Part shown: piece after piece, positions 1 through 8,955 of the stretch
Layout: the number at the start of each line of letters is the position of its first letter
How positions within the stretch are numbered: position 1 is the stretch's first letter
Source: GCA-2683135 sp964507445
GTDB lineage: Bacteria > Planctomycetota > GCA-002687715
Direction of reading: 5' to 3'
DNA: 64,000 nt
Assembly: GCA_964507445.1 (NCBI GenBank)
Contig: CAZDQF010000001.1
Location: forward strand, 548,908-612,907
The notes under the pieces: model-generated
Databases searched by the model: none
Told to the model about the DNA's origin: nothing
The model's input: only the letters and a program-made list of their open reading frames with translations
Program-made: the position numbers and the translations under genes

Positions 1-1721
1 GGGCATCCTGGGCGGCGGAGCAACGCTCCCTGATCCTGGCTCGTTCCACCCCGGTCCTCGGGCCGTGGTCCAGCTCCGGCCCCTACTTCGCCAAGAACTT
101 CAACGAGGCTTACGCCACGCCGTTCGACCCCGAGAAGGGCGCGGACGTCCCGTGGACTCCACGGCCAGCGTGGAAGGACGGGGTGGTCCACAACACCCTC
201 AAGGGCGACAACGCCGCCACCTACCTCCGCCGCACCATCACCGTGGACGCCGATCAGACCACGACCCTCTCCCTCGGGAGCGATGACGCCATCAAGGTGT
301 GGATCGACGGACGAGAGGTCTTCAAGCGCAAGGTCACCAGGGGCGCCCAACCGGATCAGGACAAGGTGCAGGTAGAGCTCCTCAGAGGCGAGCATGAGCT
401 GCTCATGAAGATCGCCAACGGAGCGGGCGGCTACGGCTTCTACTTCCGGCTCGTGCGTGACGGACCGCCCAACGCCGTCGTGGAGGCGCTGCGGGCGGAG
501 CCGTCGCGACGAACCCCTGCGCAACGAGACACCATCGCCGCCCACTATCGCACCGTCGCCCCCGCCTTGGCGGCGGTGAGGGCTGAGTTGAAGGCCCTGC
601 GGGACAGGTTGACCAAGACCCGAGCCGCGATCCCCACGACCCTCATCTCCAGAGCCATGACGCCCAGACCGGTGAAGGTCCTCCACCGTGGCGACTGGCA
701 GGACGAGTCCGGGCCCGTGGTCCAACCGCGGGGCCCGAGCATCCTGGCGGACATCACCGCCAACGGCGACCGGACCACCCGGCTCGACCTGGCTCGCTGG
801 CTGACGTCCGGACGGCACCCGCTCACGGCCAGGGTGTTCGTCAACAGGCTCTGGCGCCTGTTCTTCGGCACAGGTCTGTCCCGCACGGTGGAGAACCTGG
901 GCACTCAGGGAGAGTGGCCGGTGGATCAGGACCTGCTGGACTGGCTGGCGGTGGAGTTCGTGGACTCCGGCTGGGACGTCAAGCACATGATCCGGTTGAT
1001 GGTGAACTCCACCACCTACCGGCGCTCATCCCAACCTCGACCGGACCTGGCGGTGACGGATCCGGAGAACCGATCACACGCGCGACAGTCCACCTGGAGG
1101 CTGGACGCGGAGTTCGTCCGTGACCAGGCCCTCGTCGCCGCAGCGCTCCTGAACCGGGACATCGGCGGCCCCAGCAGCAAGCCCTACCAACCCGCCGGCT
1201 ACTGGCGGGAGCTCAACTTCCCCAAGCGTGTGTACAAGCACGACACCACCCTGGGCAAGCAGCACCGACGAGGCCTCTACACCTGGTGGCAACGGTCCTT
1301 CCTCCACCCCAGCCTCAAGGCCTTCGACGCGCCTCCCCGGGAGGAGTGCACGGCAGCACGGCCCCGCTCCAACACGCCGTTGCAGGCGCTGGTGTTGTTG
1401 AACGACCCGTCCTACGTGGAGGCCGCGCGGGCCCTCGCGGACCGTGTCCTCGGACAGGCCGCGAGCTCGGACGCAGAGCGCCTCGCCCTGCTCTACCGAT
1501 ACACCCTGGCGCGGACGCCCAAGCCTGCTGAAGAGGCGGCCCTCCTGACCTTGCTGGCGACCCAACGTCAACGGTTCGAGCAGCACCCGGACGCGGCCAG
1601 ATCCCTCACCGACGTCGGGCTGAGCCCGCGGGAGACCGGCCACTCCATAACCGACCACGCCGCCTGGACCCAGGTCGCGCGGGCCATCCTCAACCTGCAC
1701 GAGGTGATCACCCGATCATGA
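1..1721 (+). CDS. PSD1-type DUF1553 domain protein (5' truncated by window edge)
   Basis: This is the C-terminal part of a planctomycete PSD1-family protein. The frame is open from base 3 to the TGA at 1719-1721, so the start and the expected cytochrome c and DUF1549 parts lie outside the window. The visible part opens with a stretch that looks like a carbohydrate-binding or PA14-like insert, with LSLGSDDAIKVWIDG and GAGGYGFYFRLV. A standard DUF1553 domain follows: RLDLARWLTSGRHPLTARVF, then VNRLWRLFFGTGL, WDVKHMIRLMV, and near the end PRSNTPLQALVLLNDPSYVE. The function of DUF1553 is unproven; these proteins are exported and nearly always paired with DUF1501 proteins. Here the stop overlaps the DUF1501 start by four bases (ATGA), so the two are translationally coupled. 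Confidence 0.9.
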   Translation, partial: ASWAAEQRSLILARSTPVLGPWSSSGPYFAKNFNEAYATPFDPEKGADVPWTPRPAWKDGVVHNTLKGDNAATYLRRTITVDADQTTTLSLGSDDAIKVWIDGREVFKRKVTRGAQPDQDKVQVELLRGEHELLMKIANGAGGYGFYFRLVRDGPPNAVVEALRAEPSRRTPAQRDTIAAHYRTVAPALAAVRAELKALRDRLTKTRAAIPTTLISRAMTPRPVKVLHRGDWQDESGPVVQPRGPSILADITANGDRTTRLDLARWLTSGRHPLTARVFVNRLWRLFFGTGLSRTVENLGTQGEWPVDQDLLDWLAVEFVDSGWDVKHMIRLMVNSTTYRRSSQPRPDLAVTDPENRSHARQSTWRLDAEFVRDQALVAAALLNRDIGGPSSKPYQPAGYWRELNFPKRVYKHDTTLGKQHRRGLYTWWQRSFLHPSLKAFDAPPREECTAARPRSNTPLQALVLLNDPSYVEAARALADRVLGQAASSDAERLALLYRYTLARTPKPAEEAALLTLLATQRQRFEQHPDAARSLTDVGLSPRETGHSITDHAAWTQVARAILNLHEVITRS

Positions 1722-3112
1722 ACGACCCCCTCAGCGACCTGATCTCCCGTCGCGCGTTCCTCGGCCACGCAGGCTACGGGGTGGGCGCCGCGAGCCTCGG
1801 CTCCCTGCTCTCCAGGGAGACGGACACGGCGGCGCCTCTCGTCACAAGGAAGCCGCGGATCCGCAGGGTGATCCACCTGTGCATGGCCGGCGGCCCCTCT
1901 CACCTCGAGGGTTTCGACTGGAAGCCCGAGCTGCGCCGTCGCCATGGCGAGGACATGCCCGAGTCCATCACCCGGGGCCAGCCCATCGCCCAGCTCCAGG
2001 GCCAGAAGCTGCGCTGCCTGGGGCCACAATTCGACTTCTCCCGGCACGGCCAATCGGGGCAGATCATCAGCGACGTGTTCCCGCACATGTCCCGGCTGGC
2101 GGACGACATCTGCATCATCCGCTCCCTCTTCACGGAACAGATCAACCACGACCCGGCCCACACCTTCATGAACACAGGCACCGCCATCTCCGGTCGCCCG
2201 AGCATGGGATCGTGGGTGCTCTACGGCCTCGGAGCGGAGACGGAGAACCTGCCCGGCTTCGTCGTGCTCAGCTCCGTGGGCAGGGGCGGACAGGCTCAGC
2301 CCATCAGCGCCCGGCAGTGGCACTCGGGCTTCCTCCCGGGGCGCTTCCAGGGCGTGCGGTTCCACGCGAGCGGCGACCCGGTCCATTACGTGGGCAGCCC
2401 TCCGGGCGTCGATGAAGCCGCCCAGCGCGAGGTGCTCGAGACCGTACGCCGGCTGGACACCCTGCGCCGGCAGGAGACCCGCAACCCGGAGATCGACACG
2501 CGCATCGCCCAGTACGAGATGGCCTACCGGATGCACACCAGCGTCCCGGAGCTGACGGACCTGTCATCGGAGCCGGAGGACGTGTTCGAGCTCTACGGCA
2601 CCCGGGGCGGCGACGGCAGCTACGCCTCCAACTGCCTGCTGGCGCGGCGGCTGGCGGAGCGCGGCGTGCGCTTCATCCAGCTCTATCACCGGGCCTGGGA
2701 CCATCACGGCAACATCAAGGGCGGCTACCAGATCTCAGCGAAGGAGGTGGATCAGGCCACCTACGCCCTGGTGACCGACCTCAAGCGCCGCGGCATGCTC
2801 GACGACACCCTGGTGATCTACGGCGGGGAGTTCGGCCGCACGCCCATGGGGCAGGGGACGGGGCGGGACCATCACATCAAGGGCTTCTCCGCCTGGCTCG
2901 CCGGCGGCGGCATCAAAGCCGGCAGCAGCTACGGCGCCACGGACGAGTTCGGCTACCACGCCGTGGAGGACCGGGTGGAGGTGCACGACCTGCACGCCAC
3001 CATGCTCCACCTGCTGGGCATCGACCACGAAAGGCTGCTGTATCGCTACCGCGGGCGTGACTTCCGCCTCACGGACGTGGCCGGCCGCGTGATCCACGGC
3101 GTCCTGGCCTGA
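1718..3112 (+). CDS. DUF1501 domain-containing protein
   Basis: A 464-residue DUF1501 protein with the alkaline-phosphatase/sulfatase-like fold. The N-terminus carries a Tat-like twin arginine (SRRAFLGHAG, residues 10-19) followed by a small-residue hydrophobic stretch, so export across the inner membrane is likely. Family landmarks are MAGGPSHLEGFDWKPEL, NHDPAHTFMNTG, IYGGEFGRTP with GRDHHIKGFSAWLAGGG, and a final YRGRDFRLTDVAGRVI. The start is fixed by the ATGA overlap with the upstream PSD1 gene. Biochemical activity is not established for the family. The constant pairing with PSD1 proteins suggests that the two work as one exported module. Confidence 0.92.
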   Translation: MNDPLSDLISRRAFLGHAGYGVGAASLGSLLSRETDTAAPLVTRKPRIRRVIHLCMAGGPSHLEGFDWKPELRRRHGEDMPESITRGQPIAQLQGQKLRCLGPQFDFSRHGQSGQIISDVFPHMSRLADDICIIRSLFTEQINHDPAHTFMNTGTAISGRPSMGSWVLYGLGAETENLPGFVVLSSVGRGGQAQPISARQWHSGFLPGRFQGVRFHASGDPVHYVGSPPGVDEAAQREVLETVRRLDTLRRQETRNPEIDTRIAQYEMAYRMHTSVPELTDLSSEPEDVFELYGTRGGDGSYASNCLLARRLAERGVRFIQLYHRAWDHHGNIKGGYQISAKEVDQATYALVTDLKRRGMLDDTLVIYGGEFGRTPMGQGTGRDHHIKGFSAWLAGGGIKAGSSYGATDEFGYHAVEDRVEVHDLHATMLHLLGIDHERLLYRYRGRDFRLTDVAGRVIHGVLA

Positions 3113-3138
3113 CCTGAGCCGGCGTCCATCGGATCAGG
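3113..3138. terminator. Hairpin between convergent DUF1501 genes
   Basis: The arms CCTGAGCCG (3113-3121) and CGGATCAGG (3130-3138) pair over nine positions with one mismatch, leaving an 8-base loop. The hairpin lies directly after the plus-strand stop and overlaps the stop of the minus-strand gene, which suits a bidirectional terminator. No T-tract follows on either strand, so termination is inferred from position and symmetry alone. Confidence 0.4.
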
Positions 3139-4549
3139 CGAGCACCTCTCGCACGACCCTCCCGCTCACGTCCGTCAGCCGGAAGTCACGACCCTGATGT
3201 CGGGTCACCAGCTTCTCGTGATCCAGGCCCAGCTGATGCAGGATCGTCGCGTGCAGGTCATGGACATGGACCGGGTCCTCCGCCACATCCCAGCCCCAGT
3301 CGTCGGTGCGGCCGTAGGTGAACCCCTTCTTGAAGCCGCCGCCGGCGATCACGACGCTGCCGATGCGCCCGTTGTGATCCCGCCCGTAGTTGCTGCTGGA
3401 GAGCGGCCCCTCACAGATGGAGGCGCGGCCGAACTCGCCGCACATGACCACGATGGTGTCGTCCAGCAAGCCACGCTCCTTCAGGTCCGTCAGCAGCGCT
3501 CCGACGGGCTTATCGATCTGTTTGCACTTGCGCGGCAGGGCGCGGGGCAACCCGCCGTGGTGATCCCACCCTCCATCGCAGACCTGCACGAACCGCACAT
3601 CCCGTTCCGCGAGCCGCCGCGCCAACAAGCAGTTGTTGGCAAAGGACGCCTTGCCCGGCTCCGCGCCGTAACGCTTGAGGGTCTCCTTGGATTCGTTGCT
3701 CAGGTCTGACAACTCCGGCACCGACGTCTGCATCCTGGCGGCCATCTCATAGGCCTCCATGCGCGTCTTGATCCGCGGGTCAGACGTGGCCTCCAGCTCC
3801 TTTTGATTGAGAGCCTTGACCGCGTCCAGCACGTTCCGTCTGGCGACCCCGTCCACGCCCTTTGGGTTGTTGACGAACAACACCGGATCACCGGCTCCCC
3901 GGAGCTGCACCCCCTGGTGCCTGCCCGGCAGAAAACCGGAGTGCCACAGCCGCGGGTGCAGGGGCGCCAGCCGCTCCCCGGAAGAGAGCATCACGACGAA
4001 CTCCGGCAGGTCCCGGTTGGCCGTGCCCAGGCCGTAGGACAACCATGCGCCCCAGGACGGACGCCCGAGCAACGGCGTGCCCGTGAACAGGGTGGTGACC
4101 GCCGCCTCGTGCAGCACGTGATCCGTCTGGTGGGAGCGGATCAGCGTGAGGTCGTCCGCGTGCCCCGCGACATGGGGCAGCAGCTCCGAGATGTTCATGC
4201 CGCACTGTCCGCGCCTGGCGAACTTGAACGGCGACCCTACGACGGAGAGGTTCCCCTGACGCTCCGTGATGTTGCTGGTGACGCCGCCGTTGCGCACGGA
4301 CTCCGGGATCTGCTCCCCGCGGCGTTCGTTCAGGAGCGGCTTCTCGTCGAAGGTCTCGAACTGGGACAGACCGCCGGAGAGGAACACGAGGATGACCCGC
4401 TTGGCCTTCGGCTCCGCACCCGTGGCGGCAGAAGAGAAGAGCTCCGGTGACGTGAGCCCGCTGAACGCCAGGGCCCCCAGGCCCAGGGTGCTCTGACCCA
4501 GAAACGCCCTGCGGCACAGCTCGGAGTGATCGAGGGGTGAGTGATTCAT
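3134..4549 (-). CDS. DUF1501 domain-containing protein
   Basis: A 471-residue paralogue of the DUF1501 protein at 1718-3112, on the opposite strand. It has a twin-arginine-like N-terminus (CRRAFLGQSTLGLGALAFSG), then FLSGGLSQFETFDEKPLLN, VMCGEFGRASICEG, NYGRDHNGRIGSVVIAGGG and the closing HQGRDFRLTDVSGRVVREVLA. It sits 9 bases downstream of the large PSD1 gene on the same strand, the usual order for this module, so co-transcription is likely. An exported alkaline-phosphatase-fold protein is expected; the substrate is unknown. Confidence 0.92.
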   Translation of the reverse strand: MNHSPLDHSELCRRAFLGQSTLGLGALAFSGLTSPELFSSAATGAEPKAKRVILVFLSGGLSQFETFDEKPLLNERRGEQIPESVRNGGVTSNITERQGNLSVVGSPFKFARRGQCGMNISELLPHVAGHADDLTLIRSHQTDHVLHEAAVTTLFTGTPLLGRPSWGAWLSYGLGTANRDLPEFVVMLSSGERLAPLHPRLWHSGFLPGRHQGVQLRGAGDPVLFVNNPKGVDGVARRNVLDAVKALNQKELEATSDPRIKTRMEAYEMAARMQTSVPELSDLSNESKETLKRYGAEPGKASFANNCLLARRLAERDVRFVQVCDGGWDHHGGLPRALPRKCKQIDKPVGALLTDLKERGLLDDTIVVMCGEFGRASICEGPLSSSNYGRDHNGRIGSVVIAGGGFKKGFTYGRTDDWGWDVAEDPVHVHDLHATILHQLGLDHEKLVTRHQGRDFRLTDVSGRVVREVLA

Positions 4550-4558
4550 GTGCGCGTC

Positions 4559-7500
4559 CTAACGGTGGATGGTGGCGTCCAGGTTGAGCATGGCGGTGGC
4601 GACGGAGGCCCAGGCCGCCAGCTCAGGCACCTCCAGGCTCTCATCGCAACGGGCGTCCCCCACCGCCAACAGCTTGGCCGCCGCCGCCGCGTTCTTCTTG
4701 TAGTGCTCCCGCTGGTCTGCCAGCAGCTTCTCCAGCACCTGGAGCTCCGCCGCATCAGGGGACCTCGAGGCGCATAGCCGGAAGCCGAAGCGCAGCCGTT
4801 CCGCGTCCACCTTGCCGCCCTCCTTCAGCATCCGCTGCCCCAGCATCTTGGCGCACTCCACGAACACCGGGTCGTTGAGCAACACCAGTGCCTGCAACGG
4901 CGTGATGGTCTCCGCTCGCTGCACCGTGCACGTCTCCCGCTTGGCCTGATCGAACGTCAACGCCGACGGATACGGCACGCCGCGCTTCCAGTAGACGTAG
5001 AGACCGCGCCGATACTGCTTGCTGCCCTTGTCCTTGCGGTAGCGCTGTCCCCGGGACACCGCCTCCCACAGGCCCTTGGGCTGATAGGGCCGGACGCTCT
5101 CTCCTCCGACCTGCTCCTGCAACAGCCCGCTCACCGCCAGGGCGTTGTCCCGCACCATCTCGGCAGACATGCGCTGTCGCGGTCCGCGGGTGAGCAGCCG
5201 GTTGTCCGGATCCGTGGCGCGCCGGGCGGCGTCCACGGCCCCGTCCTGTCGGTAGGCCGCGGAGTGAACCACGAGGCGGTGCAGGGCCTTCAGGTCCCAG
5301 CCGCTCTCCATGAAACGACGGGCCAACCAGTCCAGCAGGTCCGGGTGGTTGGGCGGCTGGCTGCGGATCCCCAGATCCTCCGGGGTGCTCACCAGCCCCT
5401 CACCGAAATACTGCTGCCAGATCCGGTTCACCACCACCCGGGCGGTGAGCGGGTTGTCCTTCGACACCAGCCATCTCGCCAGTCCCAAACGGTTCTTCGG
5501 CAGGTCCTCCGACATGGGCGGCAACCCGGACGGGACGCCCGGCTCCACCTTCTCCCCCTTCTCGCGGAAGTCCCCGCGCATGAACACGTGGGTCTGCCGC
5601 TTCTTCTCCCGCTCCTTCATCACCAGGGTGCGTGGGAGCTTGCGCTCCAGGGTGTCCAGCTGCCGCTGCAGCTTCGCGCGCTCTGCCTCCAGGGTCATGC
5701 CCACCAGGTCATGGCGCGCACGATAGAACTTGCGGATCTTCTTCTTGAGGGCCTCCGCGCGAGCCTCCCGGTCGTCCGCGTCATCCTCGTCCGTGGGTTC
5801 GCAGCCGTCCGCGGCGCCCTCCCCCATGGCCGCCAGCTGACGCAGGGCGGTGACCACCTCGTGGTTCACCACGTCCTCCCCCTCGACGGTCATATCGAAG
5901 GTGAACGACCCGCCGGACGACCGGCGCCGACGCATGCTGGAGAACATCCCCGGGTCGAACCCCGCGGCATCGAAGCCATCCGGATCGAACGCGTCCGGGT
6001 CGAAGTCTCCACCGCCGAAGTCCTCCGGGTTGAACGCCTCTCCCTCCATGGCGCCCGCGCCGCCCGCCCCCGGCGTGCCGCCTCTGCGCCCCCGGCTGCG
6101 AGAGGGCCGCTGCCCGAACACGGCCTTCACCACCAGCTCGTTCTCACCGGAGCGCATCCCCACCCGAACCTCGCGCTCCGTGGAGCCCGAGCGACCGCGT
6201 CGGGAGAAGCCCCCGCCGCCGCGGCGGCTGCTGGAAGACGAGGTGGAGACCTTGGGCGCCGCCTCGAAGATGAGCTCGCCGTTGAGCCACGCCTTGACTC
6301 CGGCCGGCCCGTCAAACCGCATCATGGCGGTGCGCGGCCGGGTGCTGTGGATCTTCCGGGTCAGGTACCAGGCCACGTTGCCGTCGGCCAGCTGACCCGC
6401 TGACCCGTCACGCCAGTCCTGCTTCTTGCTCCAGGACAGCTTCTCCTGGCGTCGGCTCCGTCGCCCTGAAGAGGAAGAGCCGCCTCCGGGACCAGGCTTG
6501 GCTGCAGCCGCCGATGTCGGCGACCCTTCCGCGGGCTTCGCACCGGGCTTTGCGCCGGGCTTCGCGACAGGCGCCGCCGGAGCCTTGGCGGACTTGCCCT
6601 TGCTCCCCTTCGGCGCCGCCGCCACGGCGTTCTTCCCATCGCCCTTGCCGGGCTTGTCTCCGTCAGGCCCCTTACCCGGCCCGGCCGCCGACACAGCGGA
6701 CGGCTTGCCGGGAGCGGTCTCCGTGCCCTTGGCGTCCTTGCCAGGAGACGACGCCGGAGTCGCGCCAGGCTTGCCGCCGCGGCGCTCCTTGGTGGCCACC
6801 ACCTTGGGCTTGTCGTACTGCTTCTTCAGGTCCATCCCGGCCTTCAGGTCCTTCTCGGGCTCAAAGGCGGTCTTGTGGGCGGCGGCGGAGTCCTTGGCCG
6901 GGAACGGCCCCACGGCGCTCCAGATCTTCCCCACCGCCGGCAGCATGAGCTCACGGATGCGCTCGTCCTCGGTGAACGAGATACGGAAGCGCCCCATCAG
7001 CGTCTTGTAGGGCCTGGCGTTCTGGATCAGGGTCACCCGCAACGTGGAGACGCTGTTGGACGACAGCGTCTCCAGGGGGACGAGGATGGCCTCATGACGC
7101 CGCATCCGTTCGTCCCCGATGATGCTCCAGCCGCGCCCGAACCGGCTCCGGCTCGAGGTCTTGTCGTCGGACGCCAGGATCGCACCGCTGATGGAGCCGG
7201 GATAGATCTGGTCCGGCGCGCGCTCCCTGGGACGCTCCTGGTTCAGGTCCGCGTCCGCCGTGGCCACGAACACCAGGGGCGGGTCACTGGAGTCCGACAG
7301 GGCCGACATGCGCATCTTCAGGCCGCTGAGGATGAACTGGCCCTGACGCGAGCGGCCCGAGGCTCCCTCCGGTTGGCTCGGGTCCGGCAACACCTCCAGC
7401 CGGATCGCGGCGATCTTGCGCTTGCCGGGCTTGAACACCAGATCGTAGGTGTCGCGGACCGGCGCCTCTCCGGTGGCCAGGATCGAGCCGTCTTCCTGAC

Positions 7501-8830
7501 GCTCGAGCACCGACCCGTTGTGAGCCAGCATCCCCACGGGGGTAGCCGCGGACCACTCCACGTCCTCCCCCACGAACTCCCGGGTGCGCTCCTCCCACCG
7601 GGCCTGGGCGGCATCCGAGAGCGAATCGGGAGCCTCCAGGCGCTCCTTCAACTCCTTGATGCGCGCCTTCAGCAGCTCCACGTGGGGCTCCTGGTCGGGG
7701 TTCGGCACCCGGAGGTCCGGCTGCCGGGTGTCACGCTCATCCACCTGGTCGAAGAAGCCGTAGAAGCGATAGAACTCCTTCTGGGAGATGGGATCGAACT
7801 TGTGGTCGTGGCACTGGGCGCAGGCCACGGTGAGACCGAGCCAGGTGGTGGCCGTGGTGTTGACGCGGTCGATGACGTAGGCGCTGCGGTACTCGTCAGG
7901 CACCGCGCCGCCCTCCGAGTTGCTGGCGTGATTGCGGTTGAACCCGGTGGCGATGCGCTGCGACAAGGTCGGCTCCGGCAACAGGTCCCCCGCCAGCTGC
8001 TCGACCGTGAACTGGTCGAATGGCATGTTGGCGTTGAACGCGCGGATGACCCACTCCCGCCACTTCCAGTTGCTGCGGGAACCGTCCCGCTGGTAGCCGT
8101 TGGTGTCCGCGTATCGGGCCAGATCCAGCCACTCCTGGGCCTGGCGCTCGCCGTACCGGGGAGACGCCATGAGCCGATCCACCAGGGCGCTGTAGGCGCC
8201 GGGGTCATCGTCCGTGACGAACGCCTCCACCTCCTCCGGTGTCGGCGGCAGGCCGGTCAGGTCCACCGTGACGCGCCGGATGAGCGCCGCCTTGTGGGCC
8301 TCCCGAGCAGGGTCCAGGCCACGCTCCGCCAGCCTCGCGGCCACGAAGCGGTCGATCTCGTTGTGGCCCCAACCAGACGCGGCAGGCGCTGGCGGCGCCG
8401 GGCTGCCCACGGGCCGGAACGCCCAGTGCCGGGACCAGGACGCCCCCTCCTCGATCCAACGGCGCAAGAGCGCCACCTGGGTCTCCGTCAGCGGTTCCCC
8501 CGACTTGGGCGGCGGCATGACGGAGCGCCGGTCCGTGGAGGTGATGCGGTCCATGAGGACGCTGTCCTCCGGGTCGCCGGGGACGATGACGTGGACGCCG
8601 GGCTCGATGGCCTTCAGGGCGTCGTCGCGACGGTCCAATCTCAGGTCACCCTTGCGAGTGCCGTCATCCGGACCGTGGCAGCCGTAGCAATGCTGAGTCA
8701 GGATCGGCAGCACCTGCCGTTCGTAGTCCACGGAGGCAGCCGCCTCCTGTTGCCCGGCTGCCAACGGCGAGAGGCCAACAGCCACCAGCAGCGAGATCAA
8801 CAGAGCGGGCCGAGAGTTGGGCTGGGCCAT
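4559..8830 (-). CDS. PSD1-family protein: planctomycete cytochrome c, DUF1549 and DUF1553, with large low-complexity insert
   Basis: A 1423-residue exported protein. The ATG at 8830 is chosen because AGGAGG lies 5 bases upstream and a signal peptide follows (LLISLLVAVGLSPLAAG); an in-frame start at 8893 would add 21 unlikely residues. The haem-binding CYGCH is at residues 48-52, followed by the PSCyt1 signature RRSVMPPPKSGEPLT. DUF1549 follows, with TVDLTGLPPTPEEVEAF, QEWLDLARYADTNGYQRD and TVACAQCHDHKFDPISQKEF, the last giving a second CxxCH. The C-terminal third is DUF1553 (RWLVSKDNPLTARVVVNRIW, ETITPLQALVLLNDP). Between the domains lies a long Lys/Pro/Gly/Ala linker and Phe-Asp-Pro-rich repeats, unusual for the family. 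It heads an operon with the DUF1501 gene 9 bases downstream. Confidence 0.92.
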   Translation of the reverse strand: MAQPNSRPALLISLLVAVGLSPLAAGQQEAAASVDYERQVLPILTQHCYGCHGPDDGTRKGDLRLDRRDDALKAIEPGVHVIVPGDPEDSVLMDRITSTDRRSVMPPPKSGEPLTETQVALLRRWIEEGASWSRHWAFRPVGSPAPPAPAASGWGHNEIDRFVAARLAERGLDPAREAHKAALIRRVTVDLTGLPPTPEEVEAFVTDDDPGAYSALVDRLMASPRYGERQAQEWLDLARYADTNGYQRDGSRSNWKWREWVIRAFNANMPFDQFTVEQLAGDLLPEPTLSQRIATGFNRNHASNSEGGAVPDEYRSAYVIDRVNTTATTWLGLTVACAQCHDHKFDPISQKEFYRFYGFFDQVDERDTRQPDLRVPNPDQEPHVELLKARIKELKERLEAPDSLSDAAQARWEERTREFVGEDVEWSAATPVGMLAHNGSVLERQEDGSILATGEAPVRDTYDLVFKPGKRKIAAIRLEVLPDPSQPEGASGRSRQGQFILSGLKMRMSALSDSSDPPLVFVATADADLNQERPRERAPDQIYPGSISGAILASDDKTSSRSRFGRGWSIIGDERMRRHEAILVPLETLSSNSVSTLRVTLIQNARPYKTLMGRFRISFTEDERIRELMLPAVGKIWSAVGPFPAKDSAAAHKTAFEPEKDLKAGMDLKKQYDKPKVVATKERRGGKPGATPASSPGKDAKGTETAPGKPSAVSAAGPGKGPDGDKPGKGDGKNAVAAAPKGSKGKSAKAPAAPVAKPGAKPGAKPAEGSPTSAAAAKPGPGGGSSSSGRRSRRQEKLSWSKKQDWRDGSAGQLADGNVAWYLTRKIHSTRPRTAMMRFDGPAGVKAWLNGELIFEAAPKVSTSSSSSRRGGGGFSRRGRSGSTEREVRVGMRSGENELVVKAVFGQRPSRSRGRRGGTPGAGGAGAMEGEAFNPEDFGGGDFDPDAFDPDGFDAAGFDPGMFSSMRRRRSSGGSFTFDMTVEGEDVVNHEVVTALRQLAAMGEGAADGCEPTDEDDADDREARAEALKKKIRKFYRARHDLVGMTLEAERAKLQRQLDTLERKLPRTLVMKEREKKRQTHVFMRGDFREKGEKVEPGVPSGLPPMSEDLPKNRLGLARWLVSKDNPLTARVVVNRIWQQYFGEGLVSTPEDLGIRSQPPNHPDLLDWLARRFMESGWDLKALHRLVVHSAAYRQDGAVDAARRATDPDNRLLTRGPRQRMSAEMVRDNALAVSGLLQEQVGGESVRPYQPKGLWEAVSRGQRYRKDKGSKQYRRGLYVYWKRGVPYPSALTFDQAKRETCTVQRAETITPLQALVLLNDPVFVECAKMLGQRMLKEGGKVDAERLRFGFRLCASRSPDAAELQVLEKLLADQREHYKKNAAAAAKLLAVGDARCDESLEVPELAAWASVATAMLNLDATIHR
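6533..6568. repeat. Three 12-bp direct repeats in the PSD1 linker
   Basis: Three near-identical 12-base units, GGGCTTCGCACC, GGGCTTTGCGCC and GGGCTTCGCGAC, stand in tandem. On the minus strand they encode the (A)KPG repeats of the PSD1 linker. Because the unit is a multiple of three, gain or loss of copies would keep the frame. Confidence 0.75.
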
Positions 8831-8955
8831 GGTCCTCCTGCACGGACGAGGCACCGCCGACCGCATGCCGGACGGTCCCCGCAGGTCGACCACAGCCTAC
8901 CGTGAAAACGGCCGAGGCGTCACACGGCGACGGCTTCAACCAGCAACGGAACGGA

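Noticed and set aside
6875..8905. Long plus-strand open frame antisense to the PSD1 gene
   Set aside because: It has no domain, start context or signal; the opposite strand has clear cytochrome and DUF1549 motifs. Such frames are expected at this GC content.
8900..8911. CCGT-GAAA-ACGG mini-hairpin downstream of cysNC
   Set aside because: Only four base pairs and no T-run; too weak to call a terminator.
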